From Eriocheir sinensis (lineage: Eukaryota; Arthropoda; Malacostraca; Decapoda; Varunidae), in the NCBI RefSeq assembly GCF_024679095.1, contig NC_066562.1, positions 7,860,398 to 7,924,397 on the forward strand: DNA of 64,000 bases, read 5' to 3'. A model generated the notes under the pieces. It searched no databases. It was not told where the DNA came from and worked only from the letters and a program-made list of their open reading frames with translations. Within the stretch, counting starts at the first letter, position 1. Each line of letters begins with the position of its first letter. Position numbers and translations under genes: made by a program. This document shows, one piece after another, positions 1 to 11,265 of the stretch.

Positions 1-390
1 AGCTTTAAATTAATGTCTTTTTATCATAGGTTTAAACTCTCCGTTGAAAATATATGCAGAAAAATAGAGACAACAAGAGAAAATAGCTATAAATGAATCT
101 CTTTTTTTTATGGCACACAAAAAAATTATAGGTTTAAATTCAGCGTTGAAAATATATGCAGAAAAATGGAGACAACAAGAGAAAATAGCTATAAATGAAT
201 CTCTTTTTTTTTATGGCACACAAAAAAATTATAGGTTTAAATTCAACGTTGAAAATATATGCACAAAAAGAAGGAGGTAATGAGTAAATAAAGAGTAACA
301 AGTTGAACATTTAAACTAAGCGTTGAATATATGTATAAAAATGTTTGAGGTAAAAATGTGAGTAAATGACTATCTTTTTTTATCACATCA

Positions 391-426
<36 letters not shown>

Positions 427-875
427 AGAGTAACCACTTGCATACTAGAACTCTGCATTGAAACTGTGTGTATATATAAAAAAAAAAGATGGCAGGAAAA
501 AAGGAGTGTAAATGGCTGTATCTTTTTTCATCATATCAGCAAAAAGAGAGAGAGAAAAAAAAATATATAAAGATTAACCATTTTAACATTTTAGCGTTGA
601 AACTGCATGTACAAAAATAATCAGGACAGGAAAAATTCGGAATAAATGAATGTCTGTTATCTGCCAAAAACAATAAAAAAAACAACATATATAAAAAAGG
701 AAGCATTTGTAGATTTAGATTCTGCATTAAAACTCTCCATACAAAAAAAATAGGGACAGGAAAAATAAGGATAAATGAATGTTCGTAATCTGCCAAAAAA
801 AAACAAGTAAAAAAACAGATTAAAAAGGACACATTTGTAGATCTAAATTCTGCATTAAAACTGTCCATACACACA

Positions 876-909
<34 letters not shown>

Positions 910-1110
910 GGACAGGAAAAGTTAATGATAAATGAATGCCCGTAATCTGCCAAAATACAAGTAAAAAAAAAGAACAAAAAAAGGATATATTTGTAGATTT
1001 AGATTCTACGTTGAAATTATATACACACAGAAAACGGACGGGGTTAAAACAAAATTCATACAGTCGCAATACATTATAAACGACTTTCTTCTTTAATCCA
1101 CCAGGAACAA
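1..1110. repeat. Degenerate minisatellite, ~102 bp unit drifting to ~130 bp
   Basis: The phrase TAGGTTTAAA recurs at 27, 129 and 232, giving a 102-103 bp unit that also carries GTTGAAAATATATGCA and ATAAATGAATCTC. Copies to the right are more diverged and longer (CTGCATTAAAACT near 723 and 851). A short (AG)n at 393-423 and a poly-A run at 877-906 lie inside. No coding signal is seen. Confidence 0.85.
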
Positions 1111-1299
1111 ACACGAAAAATGGGTGACTGCAGTGTTTTTCCCGTCCATCGAGTGTTTAAACCATTTTTTCAACGAGAGAGAGAGAGAGAGAGGAGAGGA
1201 GAGGAGAGGAGAAAAAAATAATCGGATCAGGTACGAATAATTATGTATGAGCGTGTCTGTATTTTAAAACATATTTGTTGGAGGGTGGATACAAAAAAG

Positions 1300-1722
1300 C
1301 CCCCGTGTTCTTTACCCTGTGTTGCAATAATTTATACACTAGAGAGAGAGAAAAGAATGGATTTGTGTTGCAGTTTTTGTGTTGCAACGCTTCGAACTTG
1401 ATAAACATGAGAGCTGAGAGAGAGAGAAAGAGAGGTCGTGTGTTGTAGTGTGTTGCAACGATACGTGTATTTGACATGTTCTTTGTTTTGTGTTGCAATT
1501 TTATGTACACCTGAGAGAGAGAGGAAATACTGGATGTGCGTTGTAGTTTTTGTGTTGCAACGCTTCGTATACCTGAGAAACATGAGAGAGTTGAGAGAGA
1601 GAGGAAGAGGCCATGTGTTGCAGTTTGTGTTGCAATGCTAGAAAGGGATGACATGATTTACTGTTTTGTGTTGCATTTTTTTTGTTGCAGCGCCTCGGAC
1701 TTGAGAAACATAAGAGAGAGTC

Positions 1723-1799
<77 letters not shown>

Positions 1800-1995
1800 T
1801 GTGTTGTAGTCTGTGTTGCAATGTTACGCCTGTTAGACTAGAAAGAACTAACTTGATATACTCTTTTGTGTTGCAGTTATATACGTAATACACATAACGT
1901 AGAGGGATAATCCGTCTGTGTTGCACGATTCGTAACACAGAGAACAATAGAACATGGAGGTAACTTGTTTTACTTTGTGTGTTGCAATAATTCGA
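1300..1995. repeat. Irregular GTGTTGCAA minisatellite with GA cores
   Basis: GTGTTGCAA or GTGTTGCAG occurs more than a dozen times, alternating with short (GA)n runs and the phrase GAGAAACATGAGAG. Spacing is irregular (about 70-105 bp), as expected when the internal GA run expands independently in each copy. Confidence 0.8.
1728..1793. repeat. (GA)n microsatellite
   Basis: About 66 bp of near-perfect GA dinucleotides, an expanded version of the GA core in the surrounding GTTGCAA minisatellite. Confidence 0.97.
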
Positions 1996-1998
1996 GTA

Positions 1999-2310
<312 letters not shown>

Positions 2311-2689
2311 GTGGAATTTATAATGAATCCCTGTTTCCTCTTTTGCTCCCCACATCACTGCCGGCAAGAAAAGTAAAAAAAAAAAAAAAAAAACCACCCA
2401 GCAACAGTACACAAAAGCGGCCGCGTTTTTTTTCTGTTTTCCGCGTTTGAATAATTCGTGCGACGGAGGGACATAAAAAAAAAAAAAAGAGCGAGTCGGC
2501 CGGTATTGTTGTGTTATAAATGAGTCGTTTTTGCGGTGCTGTGAATTGAGAGGTAAAACACACACAATAAACACTAAACACAAGGCAAAGATACAGGTAG
2601 GATGTGAAGGGAGTGTGTGTTTTAATTGCCTCTTTCATTTGTGGGTTGGAATGATTGAATAGACAGAGGAGGAAGCCATCTAAACACTG
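2311..2689. other. Unassigned A-rich spacer
   Basis: This is mixed sequence with several poly-A runs (around 2376 and 2475) and a short GC-richer patch with GCGGCCGCG near 2418. I see no conserved frame, RNA gene or clear repeat. Confidence 0.6.
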
Positions 2690-3425
2690 GTATGTATACA
2701 ACTCGTGTCTATAACTCGTGAACATAACTCGTACATATAACATAGAGAGAAAGCGATATAACCATTCATGTATAATTATTCTTCCATATGACTCATGTAT
2801 ATAACTCGTACATATAACATAGAGAGAAAGCGATATAACCAATCATGTATAATTAGTCTTCCCTATAACTCATGTGTATAACTCGTACATATAACATAGA
2901 GAGAAAGCGATATAACCAATCATGTATAATTAGTCTTCCATATAACTCGTGTATATAACTCGTACATATAACACAGAGAGAAAGCGATATAACCAATCAT
3001 GTATAATTATTCTTCCATATGACTCGTGAACATAACTCGTACATATAACACAGAGAGAAAGCGATATAACCAATCATGTATAATTAGTCTTCCATATAAC
3101 TCGTGAACATAACTCGTACATATAACATAGAGAGAAAGCGATATAACCAATCATGTATAATTAGTCTTCCATATAACTCGTGTATATAACTCGTACATAT
3201 AACATAGAGAGAAAGCGATATAACCAATCATGTATAATTATTCTTCCATATAACTCGTGTATATAACTCGTACATATAACACAGAGAGAAAGCGATATAA
3301 CCAATCATGTATAATTAGTCTTCCATATAACTCGTGAACATAACTCGTACATATAACACAGAGAGAAAGCGATATAACCATTCAGGTGTATATATAACTC
3401 TTCCATATAACTCGTGAAATATATC
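2690..3425. repeat. 77 bp tandem array, about 9 copies
   Basis: ACTCGTACATATAAC followed by AGAGAGAAAGCGATATAACC recurs with a 77 bp period (starts near 2714, 2791, 2868). Copies differ at few positions, notably ATTAGTCTT versus ATTATTCTT and GTGTATAT versus GTGAACAT. The unit contains an internal near-duplication of AACTCGT. Confidence 0.93.
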
Positions 3426-3518
3426 TCTTCTATATAACAAAGGAAAAATCAGTGTAAACCTTTGCGTGTTTTTAACCTAACACCGACAACCCCCTGCAAT
3501 GTATTATGAATCTATACT

Positions 3519-3525
3519 GTTGTTG

Positions 3526-3557
<32 letters not shown>

Positions 3558-3580
3558 GGTGGTGGTATTGTTGTTGTTGT
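3519..3580. repeat. (TTG)n(GGT)n(TTG)n trinucleotide block
   Basis: TTG repeats to 3542, GGT repeats to about 3566, then TTG again. This looks like one tract whose centre mutated and re-expanded. Confidence 0.95.
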
Positions 3581-3784
3581 CATACTCTGCGGAACAAAAG
3601 TTAAAAGTAAAAATAAAAAGACCTAAAGAATGTCGCTGGTATTTAAATGGCCGTGATATTTATTGTTTTATATATCGCGTGTAAAAAAAAAAACAATTAC
3701 CTCACAAAAGGGGCTAAAAAAATCATTTCTACCGCGGCTCGTCCGGTGTATTATATGAAGGGACTGTTTTCCTTTTTTTCTGTT

Positions 3785-4560
3785 AGACTGGATGGAAAAA
3801 ATACAGTAGTCATTGCTGTGAGTGGCCGTTCTTTTCTTTTCTTTTTCTTTGTATAATTGTGGGTGGAAAAAATACAGTAGTCATTGCTGTGCGGGCCGTC
3901 TTTTTCTAAAATACAGTAGTCATTGCTGTGCGTGGCCGTTCTTTTCTTTTCTTTTTTTTTGTATAATTGTGGGTGGAAAAAATACATTAGTCATTGCTGT
4001 GCGTGGCCGTTCTTTTCTTTTCTTTTTTTTTGTATAATTGTGGGTGGAAAAAATACATTAGTCATTGCTGTGCGTGGGCGTTCTTTTCTTTTTTTTCCTT
4101 TTTTTTTGTATAATTGTGGTTGGAAAAAATACATTAGTCATTGCTGTGCGTGGGCGTTCTTTTCTTTTCCCTTTTCTGTTTTCTTTCTTTTTTTATAATT
4201 GTGGGTGGAAAAAATACATTAGTCATTGCTCTGAGTGGTCGTTCTTTTCTTCTCTTTTTTCCTTTTTTTTCTTTTATAATTTTGGGCGGAAAAAATACAT
4301 TAATTATTGGTGTGTGTCCATTTTTTTTATTTATTTTTTATTTATTTTTTTATTATTTTGAGTGGAAAAAATACATTAGTCATTGCTGTGCGTGGCCGTT
4401 CTTTTCTTTTCCATTTTTTTTCTTGTTTTTTTTGTTTATTTGTTTACTTCTAGGTGGAAAAAAAAATCATTCTTCATTGGTGTTTGTGTGACCGCTTTCT
4501 CTTTTTTATTCTATTGTTTTCGTTGTTTTTATTTACTTGTTTACTATGAGTGGAAAAATA
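3785..4560. repeat. 71 bp tandem array, about 10 copies, decaying to the right
   Basis: GGAAAAAATACATTAGTCAT followed by TGCTGTGCGTGGCCGTTC and a T-rich tail repeats at 71 bp (for example 3969 and 4040). Beyond about 4260 the copies diverge and their T-tracts lengthen. Frames across it encode repeated Phe/Ser-rich peptides and are artefacts. Confidence 0.9.
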
Positions 4561-4599
4561 TCTAAGTCAGTGGTTTGTGTGTTAATCTTTTTTTTCTTT

Positions 4600-4660
4600 T
4601 TTCAGTAAAGGAATCAACTCAGAGGCAACAAAAAGAAAGTGTAAAAAAAAAAAGCCCCGC
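4600..4660 (-). mobile_element. Fragment of poly(A)-tailed dispersed element
   Basis: The phrase TTTCAGTAAAGGAATCAACTC, AGAGGCAACAAAAAG and AAAAAGCCCCGC is a diverged copy of the recurring short element. Read on the minus strand it ends in a poly-A run. Only the 3' part is present. It lies between the 71 bp and 150 bp arrays. Confidence 0.65.
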
Positions 4661-4683
4661 AGTATATATACCTTTTTATTTCA

Positions 4684-5540
4684 GTGTCGGAAATTAAATG
4701 TATATTCCTAATTTTTCTAACTTCTTTTTTCTTCCACCAGTTTCCCTTTCCTTCGCTCGTCCGGTTGAGGTCATCTTTTTCTCTCTTCTCTCACCCGTGG
4801 AGTGAAAAAAAAAGTCTCTCACTTATATTTATTTCACTTCATACTTTCTTTCAGTTCGTAATTTATCAGTAACTCTTATTTTTTATTTCCACCAATCTCC
4901 TTTCCTTCATTAATCTGGTTGAGGTCATCTTTTTCTCTCTTCGTTTACCCGTGGAGTGAAAAAAAAGGTCCCTCATATATTTATTTCACTTCATTCTTTC
5001 TTTCAGTTCGTAATTTCTCTAACTTCTTTTTTCTTTCACCAGTTTCCTTTCCTTCGCTCGTTCGGCTGAGGTCATCTTTTTCCTTTCCTCCCATTATAGA
5101 GTTCTTATTAGTTTACTTAATACTTCCTTTTCAGTGTAGGAGAGTAAATGTATCTTCCTAATTTCTCTAACTTCTTTTTCCTTTCACCAGTTTCCTTTCC
5201 TTCGCTCGTCCGGTTGAGGTCATCTTTTTCCTTCTTCTTTTACCTGTGGAGTAGAAAAAAAGGTCCCTTCCATATATTAATTTCACTTCATACTTTCTTT
5301 CAGTTCGTAATTTATCAGTAACTTCATTTTTTCTTCCACTAGTTTTCCTTTCCTTCTCTTCTTTTATCCGTGGAGTGGAAAAAAGTCCCTTTCATATATA
5401 TATTTTACTTTATACTTCCTTTTCAGTGCAGGGAATTAACTGTATCTTCCTAATTTCTCTAACTTCCTTTTTTCTTCCACCGTTTTCCTTCCCTTCGCTC
5501 GTCCGGTTGAGGTCATCTTTTCCTCCTTCTTTAACCCTCA
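4684..5540. repeat. ~150 bp tandem array, about 6 copies
   Basis: CTAACTTCTTTTTTCTT, then CCTTCGCTCGTCCGGTTGAG and CCGTGGAGTGAAAAAAA, recur at about 150 bp (near 4719, 4869, 5018, 5169, 5320, 5460). The strand is pyrimidine-rich. The last copy is shortened. Confidence 0.88.
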
Positions 5541-5559
5541 ATGTCAGCCAAAAGTTTCC

Positions 5560-6300
5560 GGTCAGTTCTCGTGAGTTTGGACTTGTTAGTGTTTGTGCCG
5601 TTTTTTCACGCTCTTCCTCTCCTTCTTCGTCCTTCCTTTCCTCCTTAGTTCCTTCTTTTCGTTCACTTTCTCTCCTTCCTCCTTTTTTTTCCCCCCTTCT
5701 GTCTTCGTTTCCTTACTTTGGTTCTTTTTAATACCTTTTTTTCTTGATTTTCTTTCGTTTCTTCCTCCCTTCTTTTTTTTATCTCCTATCTTCATCTCCC
5801 TACTTTGATTTCTTCTCGTTTCTTTCTTCCTTCTTTTTTCCCCTTCTATCTTCATTTTCTTGCTTTTTCTTCTTCCTATCTTTTTTTCATATATTTTCTC
5901 TGGTTTCTTCCTCCCTTCTTTTTTTCCCCTTCTACCTTCATTTCCTTACTTTAATTTCTGCTACTGGCGTTTTTCCTTTATTTTATTTAGTTTCTTCCTT
6001 CCTTCTTTTTCCAGGTAACTTTATTTTCCCTACTTGGTTATTCTTTCTTCTGCTCTCCTTTAATTCCTTCCTTCTAACACGATTTGCAACTCTCTCCTCC
6101 TCTTCCTCATGCTTCTCCTCCTCCTCCTCGTCTTCCTCATCTATTTCATCTCGTACAATCTTTCCAAGTGATCAGTTTTCTTCCTTTGTATAACCGTTCA
6201 CAACAACAAATGAACAACAAGAACAACAACCTCATCTTTCTCTCCCTCCTTTTCCTCTTCCTCCTCCTCCTCCTCCTCCTCTCCGCAAGTGACCAGTTCT
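5560..6300. repeat. Pyrimidine-rich minisatellite and (TCC)n patches
   Basis: The motif TTTCTTCCTCCCTTCTTTTT followed by CTATCTTCATTTCC recurs every 66-85 bp to about 6070. Short TCC/TCT runs follow (6099-6135, 6255-6283). One strand is almost entirely C and T. Confidence 0.8.
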
Positions 6301-6500
6301 CTTCTATGATCGTTTACTTAATTCCTTCCAGAGCTCTTTACCAACACAAAACGAGACTCTGTGTACACGCGCATTCTCTTTACATATTCAATAACAGTTT
6401 CATAATCCCTCTCCGCCGTTTGATGTCCGCGATCGCTTTAGTTTCCAATGTTTAAAGTGATACAGGGACGCTCTTCTTTTCACTGATATCTAGCGTGGGA
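6301..6500. other. Short ordinary-complexity spacer
   Basis: Mixed-composition sequence between two repeat blocks. It contains CTCCGCCGTTTGATGTCCGC near 6410 but no frame, splice context or RNA structure that I recognise. Confidence 0.5.
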
Positions 6501-7620
6501 TGAAGTGCGGCAAACAGGAGGCGGATGGGGGTGTTTTGAAGCGTGTTTTATCGGGTGATGTTTGATACTGTGTTTCTTTGAAGGTTTGCGACGTTGCTTG
6601 TTGGCTAGTGAGTGTTGCTGGTCAAATATAGAAGCATGTTTTGAGGGTTCTGTTTGATGTGTTTCTATGAAGGTTTGCGACGTTCCTTATGACCCAGTGA
6701 GTGTTGCTGGTCAAATATAGAAGCATGTTTTTGGGGGTTATATTAGTTGTGTTTCTCTGTGAGTTGGTGTTCAAATGTAGAAACACTTTTTTGGGGGGTT
6801 TCTGTTTAATGTGTGTCTCTGGAAGTGTGTTGCGCTGGCTATCACCTAGAGAGAGAGAGAGTTTCTTGTCCATGTAATTCTCTTTGTTGTATTGTGGCCT
6901 AGTGGGAAATCCTTGACAAATATAGTAACATGTTTTATTGGGTTTTGTGTGATATTGTGTTTCTCTTGAGCTGTGTGGCGCTGCTTGTGGCCTGGAGAGA
7001 GTGTTTTGTTCGTATAATTCTCTCTGCTTTTGTGTTGTGGCCTAGTGGGAAATCCTTGACAAATATAGTAACATGTTTAATTGGGTTTTGTGTGATATTG
7101 TCGTTCTCTGGAGCTGTGGGGCGATGCTTGTGGCCTAGAGAGAGCTGCTTGTTCTTATCATTCTCTTTGCTGTTTTGTATTTCGTTCTGTTCGATGTGAT
7201 GAATCTCTGGAGGCGTGAGTCATAGCTTACCACCTAGAGAGTTCCTTTTTATTTTTACAGCAGTGCGACGCAAGGGCAACAAAAAGAGTACATAAAAAGC
7301 CCGCTACTCACCTTTCCCACAAGAGTAAAAAGTATAGAGTAGCCCAACATGGTATCTTTCTGTAGGATCTTTTATTTACTTCTCTTTGATATTTCGATTC
7401 CCTGAAGGTGTGTCAATGCTCAAGGCTCAGAAGTGCGGTGTTTGACAGGTTAATTCTTTTTGGTATATCTATTTGCTTCCATTTGATGTTATGTTTCCCT
7501 GAGGCCGTGTCCCGCAGATTATGGTCCTGAGAGAGTTCCTTGTTTGACATTGTAGATTTCTGTGGTATGTCTTATTTGCTTCTGTTTGTTACTGATTTCA
7601 AGTAGGTGTGTGCCGCTGGT
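6500..7620. repeat. Composite tandem array, 89-144 bp units
   Basis: GAAGGTTTGCGACGTT recurs 89 bp apart (6580, 6669). GTGGGAAATCCTTGACAAAT recurs about 144 bp apart (near 6902 and 7046). Both versions share GTTTCTCTG and GGCCTAGAGAG, which link them to the 163 bp array immediately downstream. Confidence 0.8.
7252..7312 (-). mobile_element. Fragment of poly(A)-tailed dispersed element
   Basis: TTTTTACAGCAGTGCGACGC, then AAGGGCAAC and AAAAAGCCCGCTACTCACC, match the recurring element, with the A-tail on the minus strand. The copy is embedded in the surrounding tandem array. Confidence 0.8.
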
Positions 7621-8930
7621 TATGGCCTAGAGAAGGACTGAAACGGACGGGGTGGAAGAAGGGAAGGGGGTAGAATATAGATGTGTGAGATTGCAAAGTG
7701 GGATGGAAAAATGAGGAAGGTGAGAGGTGGGAAGGAAGGTGTAGGGGACATAATCTTGAGTCCCTTAGATGTGTGTTATAGGTCACGGCCTAGGGAGTCT
7801 TGAATCCCTGAGGTGTGTCAAAGCTTGCCCCTAGAAGAGTTGAAACGACCGGAGAGGAAGAGGGTTGAACCGGACGGGGAGGAAGAAGGAAGGGGTTAGA
7901 AAATATATGTGTGAGAGTGCAGATTGTGATGGAGAAAAGAGGAAGGTGAGAAAGGTGAGAAGAAAGGATTGGGAACATAATCTTGAATCCCTGAGGTGTG
8001 TCCAAGCTTATTGCCTAGAGAAGGGTTGAAACGAATGGAGAGGAAGAAGGGATTGGGGTTAGAAAATATATGTGTGAGAGTGCAGATTGTGGTGGAGAAT
8101 AGAGGAAGGTTAGAAAGGTGAGAAGAAAGGATTGGGAACATAATCTTGAATCCCTGAGGTGTGTCCAAGCTTATTGCCTAGAGAAGGGTTGAAACGAAAG
8201 GAGAGGAAGAAAGGGGAGGTGTAGAAAATTGATGTGTGAGAGTGCAAAATGAGATGGAGAAAAGAGGAAGGTGAGAAAAGTGGGAAGGAAGGTATAGGGA
8301 ACATAATCTTGAATCCCTGAGGTGTGTTCAAGCTTATTGCCTAGAGAAGGGTTGAAACGACCGGAGAGGAAGAAAGGAGAGGTGTAGAAAATTGATGTGT
8401 GAGAGTGCAAAATGAGATGGAGAAAAGAGGAAGGTGAGAAAAGTGGGAAGGAAGGTATAGGGAACATAATCTTGAAAAAGAGGAAGATGAGAAAGGTGGG
8501 AAGGAAGGTAAGGAAGGAACATAATCTTGAATCCTTAATGTGTTTGTCGCAGCTTATGGCCTAGAGAAGGGTTGAAACGACCGGAGAGGAAGAAAGGAGA
8601 GGTGTAGAAAATTGATGTGTGAGAGTGCAAAATGAGATGGAGAAAAGAGGAAAGAGAGAGAGGTGGAAAGGAAGGTAAGGGGAACATAATCTTGAATCCT
8701 TAATATGTTTGTCGCAGCTTATGGCCTAGAGAGGGGTTGAAGATAAAGGGAACATAATCTTGAATCCTTAATATGTTTGTCGCAGCTTATGGCCTAGAGA
8801 GGGGTTAAAACGAAAGGAGGGGAAGAAAGGAGGGGTGTAGATAACAGATGTGTGAGGAGAGGAGGAGGAAGGTTAGAAAGGTGGAAGGAGGGTAAAGGGA
8901 ACATAATCTTAAATCCCTGAGGTGTGTATC
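7620..8930. repeat. 163 bp tandem array, about 8 copies
   Basis: AGAAGGGTTGAAACGA recurs at about 8023, 8186 and 8349 (163 bp), then near 8569 after a local 57 bp duplication. Each unit carries GATGTGTGAGAGTGC, a purine stretch, GGGAACATAATCTTGAATCC and CTGAGGTGTGT. Copies right of 8700 are partly deleted. Confidence 0.92.
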
Positions 8931-9009
8931 CCAGCGTACGTCTTAGAAAGTGCTCCAGAGTTTTCAGATCCCAAATTTACCTCATCAATCATTCTTACGT
9001 ATTGAAAAC

Positions 9010-9137
9010 CCTGATCTTGACCTCTCTTTCGGCCACTTCTTTTAACTCTTTTATATGGGAGCAGTGATATGCGTGCTTTTTTTCGTTATTTTTTTTTTTT
9101 TTGCCCTTGAGCTGCTTCCTTTGCTGTAAAAAAAAAT
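9010..9137 (+). mobile_element. Poly(A)-tailed dispersed element, near full length
   Basis: TTGACCTCTCTTTCGGCCAC, GGGAGCAGTGATATGC, a T-run, and GCCCTTGAGCTGCTTCCTTT followed by GCTGTAAAAAAAAA. This is the longer form of the recurring element, with its A-tail on the plus strand. No pol III B box is recognisable, so calling it a SINE is tentative. Confidence 0.85.
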
Positions 9138-9161
9138 ATCAACTCACACCGACTATTTCTC

Positions 9162-9166
<5 letters not shown>

Positions 9167-9199
<33 letters not shown>
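9167..9199. repeat. (CA)n microsatellite
   Basis: Sixteen or so CA dinucleotides directly after the A-tail of the preceding dispersed element. Confidence 0.95.
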
Positions 9200-9200
<1 letters not shown>

Positions 9201-9443
9201 GCGGCATACGAGTCTAGCTAAACACAATAATTTATCATCTCGGGTCTATAAGTGACGATGAAGGCGAGGAATGAAAACTTACGGCAAAGATCTCTTATTC
9301 ACAAGCGCCGCAGTTGAAGCCTTTGAGAGCCGGGCGATGTGAATTAGTTAGCGTCAAGAATAAGAGTTTCCAATAGGCAACGATCATAAAGGACAGGTTT
9401 TTATATACACTGAAAACTTATGGCATGATTTATTTAGTCCTCT
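9200..9443. other. Diverged outlier related to the 142/173 bp arrays
   Basis: TTTCCAATAGGCAACGATC, CTGAAAACTTATGG and GAATTAGTTAGCGTCAAG resemble phrases of the arrays at 9.9-11.3 kb. This is probably an old, isolated copy, now separated from the arrays by the foldback element. Confidence 0.5.
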
Positions 9444-9699
9444 TAAGGGGCCATTACTCTGGGCAAATTTTCCGTGGATCTTCAGGCAAACCACGATTTC
9501 CGCTGGCGTGGTTCTCATATTTCCGTGGTTTTCTGACGTGTCCACGATCTTCCAAAGCTACGATAGATTTCACTGAAGGACGACGGTATTACTCATCATC
9601 ATCATCAGCAATAACAAGAAACAAATGAGAACCACGCTAGCGGGAATCGTGGTTTGACTGAAGATCCACGGAAGATTTGCCCAGTGTAACACCCCCTTA
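9444..9699. mobile_element. Foldback MITE with ~73 bp inverted arms and TA duplications
   Basis: The left arm 9446-9518 starts AGGGGCCATTACTCTGGGC. The right arm 9625-9697 is its reverse complement with about 8 mismatches in 73. Dinucleotide TA flanks both ends (9444-9445 and 9698-9699), as for Tc1/mariner-type insertions. The centre (9519-9624) holds a partial echo of the arm (TTTCCGTGG, TCCACGATCTTCC) and a short ATC run. No transposase frame is present, so it is non-autonomous. Confidence 0.88.
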
Positions 9700-9935
9700 G
9701 CCTGTAGCGGCGGTGAGGTGACGGAAGGATTGGGGGATGGTCACAAAGCTGATCCCACACCTTCCCTGTACCTCCCTACGTCTTCCCCATCCTCCCCACG
9801 CCCTTCCCCTTCCTCTCTACACCTTCCTACGCCCTCCCCACCATCCCTGAACCTTCCTAATGTTTCCCCATTCACTCCACGGCCTTCCCATTTGCAAAGC
9901 CGCAGGTTAAGCCCTAGCGAGACGGTCTGTATGAA
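9700..9935. repeat. C-rich patch with short degenerate repeats
   Basis: Phrases such as CCTTCCTACGCCCTCCCC and TACGTCTTCCCCATCCTCC recur at roughly 20-30 bp between 9760 and 9890. The frames here (Pro/Ser-rich) are composition artefacts. Confidence 0.6.
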
Positions 9936-10790
9936 TTTGTAACGATCAGAAATAACGGTTTTCAATACGTAAGATAAATTATAAAAAAAAATAGCAGAGT
10001 AAATAGGAGTAATGGAAGGATAGGTTACAGTTTTCTTATGCTTTTGTAGTGCAGGTAATGATTTAGTGGCGGTGTTTGTGAATTAGAAAGCATCGAGAAG
10101 GAGTTTGAGAATTTGTAAGGATCAGAAGTAACAGTTTTCAATACGTAAGATGAATTAAGAAAGAGACCTGAGTAAATATGAGTAATGAAAGGATAAGGTA
10201 CAATTTTTTTAGACATTTGTAGTTCAGTTTACGATTTAGTGATGGTCTTTGTGAATTAGAGAGCATCGAGAAGGAGTTTGAGAATTTGTAAGGATCAGAA
10301 GTAACAGTTTTCAATACGTAAGATGAATTAAGAAAGAGACCTGAGAAAATATGAGTAATGAAAGGATAAGGTACAATTTTTTTAGACATTTGTAGTTCAG
10401 TTTACGATTTAGTGATGGTGTTTGTGAATTAGAAAGCATCAAGAATGAGTTTGGGAATAAGTAGCGATCAGAAATAACAGTTTTCAATACGTACGAAAAA
10501 TGAAAAAAAGAGATGACTAAATATGAGTAATGAAAGGATAAGGTACAATTTTTTTAGACATTTGTAGCTCAGTTTACGATTTAGTGATGGTGTTTGTGAA
10601 TTAGAAAACATCAATAATGAGTTTAAGAAAAAGTAATGATGAGAAGTAACAGTTTTCAATACGTAAGATGATTGAAAAATGGAGCAGAGGCAATATGAGT
10701 AATGGAAGGATAAGGTACAATTTTATTATGCTTTTGTAGTGCTATTTATGATTTAGTGACGGTCTTTGTGAATTAGTAAACATCGAGAGT
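9935..10790. repeat. 173 bp tandem array, about 5 copies
   Basis: AACAGTTTTCAATACGTA recurs near 9955, 10131, 10304, 10477 and 10649. Units share GTACAATTTTTTTAGACATT, TTTACGATTTAGTGATGG and TGTGAATTAGAAAGCATC. Confidence 0.92.
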
Positions 10791-11265
10791 GACTTTGCAA
10801 TACGTAAGAATAATGAAATGGAGGAAGGAGTAGACTTCGAGTATTGTAAAATTATGATACGAATTTCTTTTACATATATACCGCAGTTTATGACTTAGTG
10901 ACGGTCTCTGTGAATTAGTAAGCATAGAGAGTGAGTTTCCAATACGTAAGAATAATGAAATGGAGGAAGGAGTAGACTTCGAGTATTGTAAAATTATGAT
11001 ACGAATTTCTTTTACATATATACCGCAGTTTATGACTTAGTGACGATCTTTGTGAATTATTAAGCATCGAGAGTGAGATTCCAATAGGCAAGAATAATGA
11101 AATAGAGGAGAGAGTAGATTTCAAGTACTGAAAACTTATGATACGAATTTCTTTTACATATATACCGCAGTTTATGATTTAGTGACGGTCTCTGTGAATT
11201 ATTAAGCATCCAGAGTAAGTTTCCAATAGGTGAGAATAATAAAATAGAGGAGAGAGTAGATATAT
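10790..11265. repeat. 142 bp tandem array, about 3.5 copies, sister of the 173 bp array
   Basis: GAATTTCTTTTACATATATA recurs at 10861, 11003 and 11145. The units keep GTGAATTAGTAAGCAT and CCAATACGTAAG from the neighbouring 173 bp array, so one array appears to derive from the other by an internal deletion or replacement. Confidence 0.9.
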
